NCBI GenBank assembly: GCA_003249105.1
Contig: QBLT01000018.1
Coordinates: forward strand, 1-34,795
Source: Leptolyngbya sp.
Lineage (GTDB): Bacteria > Cyanobacteriota > Cyanobacteriia > Phormidesmidales > Phormidesmidaceae
DNA length: 34,795 bases
Reading direction: 5' to 3'
Positions within the stretch are counted from its first letter, which is position 1; every line of letters starts with the position of its first letter. Made by a program: the position numbers and the translations under genes. Positions 1 to 8,585 of the stretch are shown here, piece by piece. The notes under the pieces are model-generated. The model was not told the DNA's origin. It ran no database searches and saw only the letters and a list, made by a program, of their open reading frames with translations.

Positions 1-2036
1 CCCCCTTTCCCTCTAACTCCGCCATCGCCATACAATCGCTCAACTACCTCTGCCAGCTCCTCGCTTTGCTCAACCAGGGCAAACTTGCGCACGGTAGACC
101 AGTAGGGGAAATGGCAGTTGGCGCTGTCGATCAGGCTTTGGTAGAGGGCAGTAACGCGGGGCTGGTGCCACCAGTCGGGCTGGGTGAGGTCGAGGCCCCA
201 ACCCTCAACCTGGTGGCGCAGGGCATCGAGGTCAGGAACGATCACCATGGCGCAGAACTTGTGGTTGGCACCAACGGTAATGGCCTGGGCCACCAGGGGG
301 GAGGCCGTTAATTCTTGCTCTAGGGGACGGGGGGAGACGTATTTGCCGGTGCAGAGCTTGAACAGGGCTTTTTTGACCCCGGTGATGGTGAGAAAGCCGT
401 CGGCGTCGAGGATGCCGAAGTCACCGGTATGCAGCCAGCCCTCGGGGGTGAGGACGGCGACGGTGGCGACTGGGTCGCGGTAGTAGCCCTGCATGAGAAA
501 GGGCGCGCGCACCAAAACTTCTTGGTCGGGGGCGATCGCAACTTCGACGCCGGGGATGGGCAGGCCGACGGTGCCGGGGCGGTTATAGCCCTCGCGGGTG
601 TAGGTGAGCACGCCGCTGGTTTCGGTGAGGCCGTAGCCCTGGTAGACGGGCACCCCCGCCGCCGAGAAGAATTTCACCAGATGGCCAGAAAGGGCGGCAC
701 CGCCACAAATACAGGCTTTGAGCCGACCGCCAAACACCTCGCGCCATTTTGGGAAGACCAGCCGTTCGGCCAGCTGCAGTTGCAGACGGTAGAGCTTTTG
801 GGGCGGCTGAGCCGGGTTGAACCGAGCCGTGAGCTGGATGGCCCAGATCAACACCCGTCGGTCGAAGCGGCTGAGGTGGTGAGCGTGATCGAGAATGCGC
901 TCATGAATTTTCTCTAGCAGCCGGGGCACGGTAATTAAAAAGGTGGGCTTGACCCGACGCAGGTGCTTGATCAGGTGGTTAGGGTCTGAGAAATAAATGC
1001 TGTGGCCCCAGGCCAAGTGCCCATACAAAAACACCCGAGCAAAGATGTGGTTGAGGGGCAAGAACAGCAGGGCCACTTCGTCGGGGCCAGGTTGAAGGTT
1101 GGGATAGCTCGAAAACGAAGCCAGCACGTTGGCAGAAATGTTTTCGTGGCTGAGCATTACTCCCTTGGGGCGCTTGGTTTCGCTGGCAATGTAGATGATG
1201 GTGGCCAAATCGGCGGGGGCGATCGCATCCGCTAACGCCTGAACCGCCTGAGCTGACCACCGCTGGTTCCCCCAACGGCGCACTTCTGCCAGAGAGCACA
1301 CCCGCAACGCCTGGGGCATCGGCATCGGCGGACAGGGTTGCTGCGCCTGAGCCTCACACAACAAGTGAGGAATCTGCAAACAAGCATCAGGGGACGGGAT
1401 AGGCTGAGCATCTCCAGGGTTTGCCCCCCCACCTTCCCTATCGCCCCAACTCCCCAACTCCATCACTCCCCAATTAGCACCAGCCTGCCAATCGTCGGGC
1501 ACCTCGGCCACAATCACGGTTTTGAGGGTGGGCACCTCCCACAGGTAGGGGCGAATCTGGTCGAGGAGATCTAAGTTAGACACCACCAGCAGCGGCGCTT
1601 CGACCTCTTGCAAAATCAGCAGCATGTTTTCGATGGTCTGGGTGAGGTCGATGGGCACGTTGACAAACCCGGCCAGCAGGGTACCGAGGTCGGCGATCGC
1701 AAACCCCACATCGCTGTGCATGATCAGCGCGACGCGATCGCCCCGCTGCAACCCAAAAATTTCTAACCCCAGCGCCACCTCTTCCACCATCCGACGAAAG
1801 GCATCGGTAGAAAAGGATTGCCAGCTTCCCTTGCGCCACTGGTTAAGGGCGCGATCGTTGGCAACAGTTGAGCCATGGACACCATTGAGTAAAGACGGCA
1901 GGGTGCGGTGAAGCATGTCAGGGCTGGGGCTGGCAATTTCCGCCGGGATACTCGTTTCGAGCCGGCTTCCATTTTTGGCATGCCATAGGCTATGCGCTTC
2001 GCGAAACGCGAGATTGAAGAGAATTGGATTAGTCAT
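1..2036 (-). CDS. AMP-forming long-chain acyl-CoA (or acyl-ACP) synthetase, C-terminus cut by window edge
   Basis: The ANL-family adenylate-forming ligase would activate a fatty acid through an acyl-AMP to a thioester. The reading frame is open from the ATG at 2036 to base 1, about 678 codons, so only the extreme C-terminus is missing. Visible family motifs are YGLTETSG (roughly 465-472) and GWLHTGDFGILDADGF followed by a GKYVSPRPLE hinge region, with the lid domain after it. The oddity is the ATP-binding P-loop near residues 280-290. It reads YIASETKRPKG where the family has Y-T-S-G-T-T-G-x-P-K-G, so the two glycines are gone and activity is uncertain. A Pro/Gly-rich stretch around residues 185-205 (bases 1423-1482) looks like an insertion. 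The gene stands alone with a long empty region upstream. The family is certain; the substrate is not. Confidence 0.9.
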   Translation of the reverse strand, partial: MTNPILFNLAFREAHSLWHAKNGSRLETSIPAEIASPSPDMLHRTLPSLLNGVHGSTVANDRALNQWRKGSWQSFSTDAFRRMVEEVALGLEIFGLQRGDRVALIMHSDVGFAIADLGTLLAGFVNVPIDLTQTIENMLLILQEVEAPLLVVSNLDLLDQIRPYLWEVPTLKTVIVAEVPDDWQAGANWGVMELGSWGDREGGGANPGDAQPIPSPDACLQIPHLLCEAQAQQPCPPMPMPQALRVCSLAEVRRWGNQRWSAQAVQALADAIAPADLATIIYIASETKRPKGVMLSHENISANVLASFSSYPNLQPGPDEVALLFLPLNHIFARVFLYGHLAWGHSIYFSDPNHLIKHLRRVKPTFLITVPRLLEKIHERILDHAHHLSRFDRRVLIWAIQLTARFNPAQPPQKLYRLQLQLAERLVFPKWREVFGGRLKACICGGAALSGHLVKFFSAAGVPVYQGYGLTETSGVLTYTREGYNRPGTVGLPIPGVEVAIAPDQEVLVRAPFLMQGYYRDPVATVAVLTPEGWLHTGDFGILDADGFLTITGVKKALFKLCTGKYVSPRPLEQELTASPLVAQAITVGANHKFCAMVIVPDLDALRHQVEGWGLDLTQPDWWHQPRVTALYQSLIDSANCHFPYWSTVRKFALVEQSEELAEVVERLYGDGGVRGKG

Positions 2037-3347
2037 AGCGGCTGGGAAGTGAGGGGATGTAGACCGAAAGCGGTGACCCGTTCGCGTTTGTGTGACTTGA
2101 TTAACTGAATTAAAAATGGGAAAAATTGCCAAACGTTTTCCTTCGCCAGCAGACGACGGAGGAACTAGAAGAATGGACAAACTATCGGTGACCTAACCCT
2201 AGGTAAGCCAACTGCCGTGTTTAATGGCTTTGAAGCGGGGGCGATAGCTAAAGGATTAGGCCTGATGCGTGGGGCATTTATCCCTTAGCCTATTTCCTGA
2301 TGTTTTGAAGTCGGCAATTGAAGTTTAAACTCTCCATACCTCAATCAATCCTTTCAGCATCGGTTTTAGTCGATTACCGGCAATATTTGATTGAAGCTGG
2401 CGCAGGAGATTTTATTATTTAATTGTCTTTGATCGTCTAACCCACGGCTCAAGGGAGCCATATTCTGTCAAAGGTGCCACAAAAAAGCCTGTTCACTCCT
2501 TTGAAGACATCCATTATTTCACTTAATTATAGCTTTCCAATATCTGCCCCACCCATAATTGAAATCTATCGCAAATAACTTTTGTAAAGATTGGACTGCC
2601 AGATGTTTTGAATCTGCGCAAATGCTTAGACCAGCTCTCAGATGCGTTGCCAAACCCTTTGGGATCACGAGGAAAGAATAGAAAAGTTCACTTTTCCACA
2701 CTACTCACTCAGTCTTTTGGATAGGTGATAAATAGAAACAGCCATCTCAAATTGAATGTCTCCAAGGCAAATTGCCTATACCGAAAGGAGTAAGCTGACA
2801 ACGTATGGTTTTTTGCTCCATTAAAATCTCATTTTGAGACCAGCTTGCCCAAATATCAGTCTTAAATCAAGACTTAAGGGACTTGCTTTTGAGAATTGCT
2901 GCTTCTGGATGTAGCGAAGAGAGAGGCTGAAGGCGTTGGGGTGCGATCGCGTCTACGCAAACACTTCCCCTGGCCTTAGCTAAACCGCATGGATCGATCC
3001 ACCTATTCTTGCCTTAAGACCCATTAATCTTATTGCCAGTCTTGCCAGAAAGCCCGAAGGACTAGTGGTGAGACAATGTACTCTTGATGATTCTTGTAGT
3101 GCCGCTGCGAGTCGAGCTGAGGCGTGTCGGCTACCCTTGTGTAATGACAAAGCGCACCTCCTGGAGCTTAGTCGCCCGATGCGAGACACCTCAATGGGGT
3201 TCGAAAAGGCCCAAAAATTTAGTCCAGATTTAGTCCTCTAAAAAAATCAGAACACCCACAGGCTTCTTTTTGCGAGGGTTTCGGGCGCTTGATTGTTTGC
3301 GTGATAGGCAACTATTCAAGCCCGCCGCTTCAGGGCTTCCGTTGTGA
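2037..3347. other. Non-coding stretch between acyl-CoA synthetase and transposition module
   Basis: About 1.3 kb with no convincing gene. The short open frames on either strand lack family features and a good ribosome site. One HIP1 site lies at about 2944. A single weak TnsB-site-like string, ggacaaactatcgg, lies near 2175. No tRNA cloverleaf was recognised next to the transposon end. The stretch may be intergenic sequence plus decayed mobile DNA. Confidence 0.5.
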
Positions 3348-3415
3348 TTTCTAGCATATTTTGTCCGTTCTGGACAAAATATGCTAGAAAAAGTACGCAG
3401 ACAAAATATGCTAGA
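3348..3415. repeat. TnsB-site-like end repeats, left cluster (three copies, two forming a perfect inverted repeat)
   Basis: Copy A, 3348-3366, is minus-oriented. Copy B, 3372-3390, is plus-oriented and reads ggacaaaatatgctagaaa. Copy C, 3399-3415, is plus-oriented and reads agacaaaatatgctaga. A and B are perfect 19-bp inverted copies separated by the 5-bp spacer gttct. The core GGACAAAATA matches what is known of Tn7 end sites bound by TnsB, which read inward. A TGT suitable as a transposon terminus lies at 3362. The cluster begins 13 bp past the tniQ stop codon, where an element end would be expected. Copy A points the wrong way for a simple end. The A/B hairpin could also act as a terminator. 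Confidence 0.65.
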
Positions 3416-3428
3416 CAAAGTTCTGGCA

Positions 3429-4226
3429 TCACTGTTGAGGAAGCAAACTCTCTATTATATCCCCTGTGCTATAGCTAGAGGTCAGCACTCTCTCAAGGGT
3501 TGGAGGTCTATTTTGTTTGCCGGGTTCAAGCTTGTTCCACCGCGTAAGCAGATCGCCTATGGCGTCAGCTTTCCAAGCTTCGTCGAAGGTTGGGCCGTAA
3601 GGGCGCGTATTCTCTGTGTCGAACTCTATGCCGCACCTTCCACATTGACCAGGCTGAGACCAAAATCTGAGAACTGGTTGCCTAGAATTGCACCAGTAGC
3701 AAGATAACCGCAACCGCCGTTCATGGCGGCGGCACATACAGACATCGCGGAAGGACCAAATCAGTAAGTCATGTACTGGCTGACCCAAACTCCTTTGCTC
3801 CTGGTAACAAGCAGGACACCAAGCACGCTGTAAACGTAAGACCGAATCTTTTTTTACATATCCTTTCAGAGGAAGCGTCGTGAGCAAGTGGAGATCTTTT
3901 CGCTTGGTCAACTCCGCTAGCGCAGATACAGTTGCTTCGGTTTCCTTCGACATATCGAGCCACTTGCCGATATGCACATGGGCAGGAGTGACATTGTTTC
4001 TGACTACTGTATCTATTTTATAGACGCTCCTTTGAGAGCGTGTGTTCTTCCACTCAGAGCCAATTAAAGGATGGACAAAACGGTAAATTAGGACACATAT
4101 ATCAAGGCAGTGAGCTTCTGCCAGGCGCATGGCATAGCTTGCAAGACTTTCACAATATGGGGTTCCCAGGCCTTCTGGCTTCAAGGAGAAGAGCTTACTA
4201 GGCTCTGGAATATCAAGCTTCTGCAT
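3429..4226 (-). CDS. tniQ: TniQ-family transposition targeting protein, short form
   Basis: The 265-residue protein has the TniQ layout. An N-terminal helical part carries the usual 'ESLASYAMRLAEAH' segment near 25-39. Paired zinc-binding motifs follow: C137-x2-C140, C163/C165 with H168, then C176-x2-C179 and C195-x2-C198. TniQ proteins link target recognition to the TnsC filament. This one is longer than the ~170-residue TniQ of type V-K CRISPR transposons but much shorter than TnsD. It therefore probably lacks the C-terminal site-specific DNA-binding part. It starts 53 bp after tnsC on the same strand, and its stop abuts the terminal repeats. What it targets cannot be read from the window. 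Family call firm; possible C-terminal truncation not excluded. Confidence 0.88.
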   Translation of the reverse strand: MQKLDIPEPSKLFSLKPEGLGTPYCESLASYAMRLAEAHCLDICVLIYRFVHPLIGSEWKNTRSQRSVYKIDTVVRNNVTPAHVHIGKWLDMSKETEATVSALAELTKRKDLHLLTTLPLKGYVKKDSVLRLQRAWCPACYQEQRSLGQPVHDLLIWSFRDVCMCRRHERRLRLSCYWCNSRQPVLRFWSQPGQCGRCGIEFDTENTRPYGPTFDEAWKADAIGDLLTRWNKLEPGKQNRPPTLERVLTSSYSTGDIIESLLPQQ

Positions 4227-4279
4227 CGTTGGATCTAGGTAAAGTCAACCCGTTACAGACTGGGGCTCAACAGAATGTT

Positions 4280-5419
4280 CTAGCTGGCATTTTTGTCATC
4301 ACCAACTTTCCGACGTTTGGGCTTGGGCTCTCCTACTCGCCGGGGTTTGGGGGACTTGGCGGCAGATGGTGCGCTGCTTCTCACCTCGGGTTTTAAGTCG
4401 ATGATTGGATCAAGCCCCAGTTCAATACGAAAAGCATCTCGTGAAATAGACGCTTCCAGAACTTGTTCCCCTTGACGAATCTCACGCTCCATAGTTGAGC
4501 AGGCATTGAGTGAGTAGGCGTATTTCTCTAGATCAGTCAAATTTATGGTTTTAGCGTTACTTTTGTTGTACAAAGTGCCTGCAAAGGTACGTAGCAGCCA
4601 ATCCTTCAGAATGCCAACGCATCCAAGACTTCTTTCGTAACAAAAATCCCAATTAGCTATAAGGTCTGGCTCTTCTTCTAGGGGTAAATGTCTTTGAAAA
4701 GTACAAATAATGTTTTTGAACACTTTTACGTCACTAGAAGACTTTGCTCGATAGCGAGGATAATGAATTTCTGTACTGCGACGACACAACTGACCACTAA
4801 GATTTCGTAAGTGAAGAAGCTCATAAGTGCCTACTAAGAGTATGGGAATTCCAGCCGAATTGGCAATAGACTTAATGCAATCTGCTTGCTCGTGTAAATG
4901 TCTCGCAGTAGAAACTCTGCCAAGATTTTGGGCCTCATCAACGTAAAAAAGTTTAGGTTGTCGATATTGCAAGTTTTTTTCGAGAAGCAGTCGTAATCTT
5001 GCCTTGGTAGCATGATGAACATTCATTCGAGCTAATAAATGATCATCACGATCTACAAGAGGGTCGTTTAATACCTCAAGTGCCCTCACATAGAAATCTT
5101 TCCAATTGAAATTACGCAGATCTGGTGTGGGAGCTTCAAAGCCAGCAAACAAGATCTTGCCTTTATTCTCTTCGTATTCTTTTATAAACTCACTAGTTAA
5201 CCTTTGAACTGTTCTTGACAGGAGAGTGGTTTTTCCTACGCCAGTCGGGCCAAAAAGGAAAGTAACTGCTGACCCGGCAGGCTCACTTAATGATGTCACC
5301 AGTCTTTCTGCTGCCTTGATTAAATTAGGATGTGCTACCGTGAAATCTTGAAAATACTTCACTTTATTCTCAATTGAATCTTTAATAAGATCTGGGGGGA
5401 AGCGATCTTGAATTGACAT
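4280..5419 (-). CDS. tnsC: TnsC-like AAA+ ATPase, transposition regulator
   Basis: The 379-residue AAA+ protein has Walker A GPTGVGKT at 57-64 and Walker B LFYVDEAQNLG near 158. A conserved 'ILLVGTYEL' strand follows, as in TnsC/TniB. It would polymerise on target DNA, receive TniQ and activate TnsAB. The last ~30 residues are rich in Lys, Arg and Pro, a likely DNA- or partner-binding tail. Its ATG overlaps the tnsAB stop by one base (TAATG), indicating translational coupling. At 379 residues it is longer than the ~276-residue TnsC of type V-K systems. Confidence 0.9.
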   Translation of the reverse strand: MSIQDRFPPDLIKDSIENKVKYFQDFTVAHPNLIKAAERLVTSLSEPAGSAVTFLFGPTGVGKTTLLSRTVQRLTSEFIKEYEENKGKILFAGFEAPTPDLRNFNWKDFYVRALEVLNDPLVDRDDHLLARMNVHHATKARLRLLLEKNLQYRQPKLFYVDEAQNLGRVSTARHLHEQADCIKSIANSAGIPILLVGTYELLHLRNLSGQLCRRSTEIHYPRYRAKSSSDVKVFKNIICTFQRHLPLEEEPDLIANWDFCYERSLGCVGILKDWLLRTFAGTLYNKSNAKTINLTDLEKYAYSLNACSTMEREIRQGEQVLEASISRDAFRIELGLDPIIDLKPEVRSSAPSAAKSPKPRRVGEPKPKRRKVGDDKNAS

Positions 5420-8217
5420 TAGTATTCTCCATAGATTTCAAATTCTTCTTCGGCTTCATCTTCAAGGTATCGTTCTACCGTTGGCAAAATTTGGGAATGA
5501 TTTTGCTCTATGTCTGGCAGCACATAGAGGCGGACTTCCTCAGAATCATGAGGTTGAGTTTCTTGGGTGTCATGGGGTATAGGCAAAGTCTCTGAAAGAC
5601 CACCCTCAATCACCCGTAGCACAGTTTGATTGTCAAGCGCCTTGAGTCGTTGCTTCAGTAAGACTTCGTGTTTGTCTATATCTTTCAAGAACTGGGCAAG
5701 CTCTCTGTCCGAGATCTCTGTATTTTTTCCGATCTGCTTTTTTCGCTTTTTAACTTCCTCACTAGCTAATTGGACTTCTTTTTCTGTACGGCCATTTAAG
5801 ACGGAAAAGTAACCAGAAGTACATTTAACCCATTGATTTCTTGCGTACGCGTAAGCAATCCCGATATTGAAGGGATCGTACCTCACCTCAATTTTTTGCT
5901 TCTCCAACATGGGGTCTCGAAAAATATCGTTCCAATACCAAATGTTGAAAATTTTGATCCCTCTAGTGGGCTGAATTTTGCGTGTATCTGGCTTTGGGGC
6001 AGCTAGAGTAAGAATTTTGAAGTTCTCGTTATACTCAATGCGACGATGTTCACGCTGTCCACCGATCGCTAGACCGCTGGTATAGGCATCACAAGGGCTT
6101 TGATCCAGAGCTGGGTGCTTTTCTTGGTCGTATACTTCGTACAACCAGGTGCAAAGGAATTTGTAGAGGTCAGGCAAGTTCCACAGGGCATTTCGCTTAG
6201 GGTCAACGGTTTTAGTGGTTTGCCGATTTTTTCTTCCCTGAGTATTGCCCTGAAGGTTGTACAAAAACTCCTGGTTATTAGTGCCAAACATCCGTTCGAC
6301 CAAGGTGCCGAAGCGGGCAAAAGCAGGAGGGCGATATTTAAGGGTGATCTGGTAGAAAGCAGCTAGGTTATTGAAATAAATGCTGTGAAATTCTGAGCCA
6401 TTGTCTACGACTATGGTTTGGGGTAGACGCTTGAAACGACTTACGCAGATGCGCATAACCATCATGCAGGTGCGGTAGCTGGGCGACTCATAGGTCACGT
6501 AGGCTGCCAGAATGCGGCGACTGTAGGCGTCAATCATCAGTGTGAGCCAAGCTTGGTTAGCAAGTTCTTGGGGCTTACTCAGTTTGTCAACGCTGATGTT
6601 GCAAAGGCTCAGCGATTCCAAGGAGCTGAGTAGCTCAATATCCATTGGAGTGTGGTCGATATGGACAATCTCAAAGGGGCGGCTGCCGTGCTGTGGGGTG
6701 GTCCGAGTCAACTCCCAGTACATGAGCTCTTTTTGGATTGCGGCGCGTTTGCCCTGGCGCGATCGCGTTTGCTCTGCTCCAGATCGTCGCTTTACCGCGT
6801 TATAAAACGAAGCCCGGCACGGCAATACCCAGTCGGGGTGCTCTTCGGCAAAGTCAGCCTTAAACGTCTTGAAAACACTGTGGGCGTTCCGTTGCTTGAT
6901 AGTTTCGTAGTGCTTTTGGATGTAGGAATCCATATACGCCAGGACTTCGGCGCTAATCTTAGGGACTCGATTGCCCTGTAAGCGGCGGTTAGGGACAAGC
7001 CCTACAAGACCATTGCCGTATTTCCTCTCAGCTGCCCTATAGCGATCGCGCCATCGCTTGACCGTTCTTGTGGGGCATATAGGTGCAGATTCACCTAGGT
7101 AAGGTTGAATGGCCTGGTAACGCTCGTAGGCATCTTCCATTGCTTTAGGGCTGGCCTGACGCAGAAGGTCGTTGACGGCTGCTTGAAGTTCGTCATGGTG
7201 GCTTACCTGATCGACAGCGGTGATTTCTCCCCGGTCGATCAATGCATCGAGCTGTTCGTTATTGAGGGAGACCATCTGCCCATCAGCCTGCTGAAGCGAG
7301 GTTTTATTAGTTCCGGTATTGCTGATCTCCCAAACTTCACCATCCCAGTTGAGCCTGACGCCAATGGAGATCTGGATGCGCTGGAAACCATCAGGGGAGG
7401 TAGGGGCCTGAATCAGCTGGGCCTGAACGTAGGCCAAGGCGATCGTCTCATTTAGAAAGACTTTGACCGCGTGATGGTTAGAGAGCTTGCCGCTGTAGAG
7501 GTCAACGTAGATCTGCCGGGTGGCAATCAGGATGTAAATGTCGTCTGGGGTAGCCCCGGTATCGGCCCCCAGCAAATCAGCTAGGGAGAGCCCTCGGCGC
7601 TCTTCAACCAGGTTTTGCACAGCCGCCACAGTGGTCGGTTCAATGACTGGGCTGTCAAATCGCAGATAGTCGTCTAGCCAGGCTATGTTGTCCTGGAATT
7701 CCCATGAGACCTCGACATCTGACCAGACGCGGAAGGTTAGGCCAAAGCGGGCGGCGTACTCCTCCCCTGGTGGGCAGCGCCAGACGCCATCTTCGTCGCG
7801 ACAGTAACGGTTGGGTTGAGTCTGCGCCAGCTTCTCTAACTCGGCTTCCGGCTTGCACTCCTCCCAGCTAGCCCCATTGGCCCTAATTACAAAGAGATCA
7901 GGGGTGCTGACAACGCGACAAGGCCTCCCGCTCCTGGCTTTGTAGATGAGCTCCACGCCGCCATGGGGCTGGTCGTAGTATTCCAAAACTTCGTCATCAA
8001 ACTCTAGCTGGATGATGCGGGCTAGCTCAACTCGGTGCGACTCAAACTGAATCGTCACTCCCATCTTTTTGCTGGGGTAGCGGCCAGAAACGTTTTTGCG
8101 CCCACCCTGCACCGCTCGGGCAGGGGGATTATGGCGTATGGCATCAATACGCTGCTGGACCTCTGGGTTGAGCCCTTGTTGGTGGTACCAAATACGAAGA
8201 TCTGAGTCAGTCAGCAT
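5419..8217 (-). CDS. tnsAB: TnsA-TnsB fusion transposase
   Basis: A single 932-residue protein joins both Tn7 nucleases. Residues ~50-190 are TnsA-like, with E59 or E64, D107 in TPDLFV and K122 in WEECKPE. Their spacing resembles the catalytic E-D-K of Tn7 TnsA. Residues ~360-480 hold helix-turn-helix DNA-binding segments. The retroviral-integrase core follows with D521 (EIVHIDHTPMD), D605 (VVDNGSEF) and E641 (GTLVERMFG), a complete DDE triad. A beta-barrel and a long charged C-terminal tail (coiled region ~820-870) presumably bind TnsC. The fusion should cut both strands at each end, which implies cut-and-paste transposition. All catalytic residues are present, so it looks functional. The start at 8217 precedes the TnsA-like domain by about 50 residues. 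Confidence 0.92.
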   Translation of the reverse strand: MLTDSDLRIWYHQQGLNPEVQQRIDAIRHNPPARAVQGGRKNVSGRYPSKKMGVTIQFESHRVELARIIQLEFDDEVLEYYDQPHGGVELIYKARSGRPCRVVSTPDLFVIRANGASWEECKPEAELEKLAQTQPNRYCRDEDGVWRCPPGEEYAARFGLTFRVWSDVEVSWEFQDNIAWLDDYLRFDSPVIEPTTVAAVQNLVEERRGLSLADLLGADTGATPDDIYILIATRQIYVDLYSGKLSNHHAVKVFLNETIALAYVQAQLIQAPTSPDGFQRIQISIGVRLNWDGEVWEISNTGTNKTSLQQADGQMVSLNNEQLDALIDRGEITAVDQVSHHDELQAAVNDLLRQASPKAMEDAYERYQAIQPYLGESAPICPTRTVKRWRDRYRAAERKYGNGLVGLVPNRRLQGNRVPKISAEVLAYMDSYIQKHYETIKQRNAHSVFKTFKADFAEEHPDWVLPCRASFYNAVKRRSGAEQTRSRQGKRAAIQKELMYWELTRTTPQHGSRPFEIVHIDHTPMDIELLSSLESLSLCNISVDKLSKPQELANQAWLTLMIDAYSRRILAAYVTYESPSYRTCMMVMRICVSRFKRLPQTIVVDNGSEFHSIYFNNLAAFYQITLKYRPPAFARFGTLVERMFGTNNQEFLYNLQGNTQGRKNRQTTKTVDPKRNALWNLPDLYKFLCTWLYEVYDQEKHPALDQSPCDAYTSGLAIGGQREHRRIEYNENFKILTLAAPKPDTRKIQPTRGIKIFNIWYWNDIFRDPMLEKQKIEVRYDPFNIGIAYAYARNQWVKCTSGYFSVLNGRTEKEVQLASEEVKKRKKQIGKNTEISDRELAQFLKDIDKHEVLLKQRLKALDNQTVLRVIEGGLSETLPIPHDTQETQPHDSEEVRLYVLPDIEQNHSQILPTVERYLEDEAEEEFEIYGEY

Positions 8218-8281
8218 TCAGCCAAGCTCAAATGCAATGCCCCACTACCATAGCAAACGCAGGGACGCTTTGCCACAAATA

Positions 8282-8349
8282 CGCTAAAGCGCAAAAGGGC
8301 TAAATGGCTAAATGGCTAAAGTGCAAAAAAGCTAAATAGCTAAATGGCC
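8282..8349. repeat. 8-bp tandem repeats upstream of tnsAB
   Basis: The unit GGCTAAAT occurs at 8298-8305 and 8306-8313, with a variant at 8314-8321. Variants AGCTAAAT follow at about 8330-8337 and 8338-8345, and an outlying cgctaaag lies at 8282. The block lies 65-130 bp upstream of the tnsAB start. It could be a multi-site operator or part of a transposon end. Ribbon-helix-helix repressors often bind short tandem direct repeats of this size, and one is encoded next door. Confidence 0.55.
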
Positions 8350-8439
8350 AAAGCGCTTAACTCGAAGTTGACCTGAATTTCGCTAACACCCCGTCTTTAT
8401 CGCCTATCGGCGCTAAGCCTTATACTTGCCAAGGAAGGG

Positions 8440-8456
8440 TGTCGCATTATGCGACA
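8440..8456. promoter_or_regulatory. Palindromic candidate operator between tnsAB and the RHH gene
   Basis: tgtcgcat-t-atgcgaca is a perfect 8-bp inverted repeat around one base. It lies in the divergent intergenic region, 130 bp upstream of the RHH start and about 220 bp upstream of tnsAB. Position and symmetry suggest a dimeric regulator site; the binding protein is inferred. Confidence 0.45.
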
Positions 8457-8585
8457 TGTACCAGGCTTAGGTGCTCGCACCGGGAACTGCTTATAGATCC
8501 ATGTAAAGTACAAAGTTTCCATGCGGGTTGATGGGGTCTCTGGGATCCCCTAGGTATTTTGGAGAGTAGACAAAGGTTCATTCCG

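Noticed and set aside
2519-2701. 60-codon minus-strand frame in the left non-coding region
   Set aside because: No ribosome site, no recognisable family and no neighbours; chance frame.
3230-3418. 62-codon minus-strand frame across the left repeats
   Set aside because: Its start lies inside the inverted-repeat cluster and its sequence is dictated by those repeats; unlikely to be a gene.
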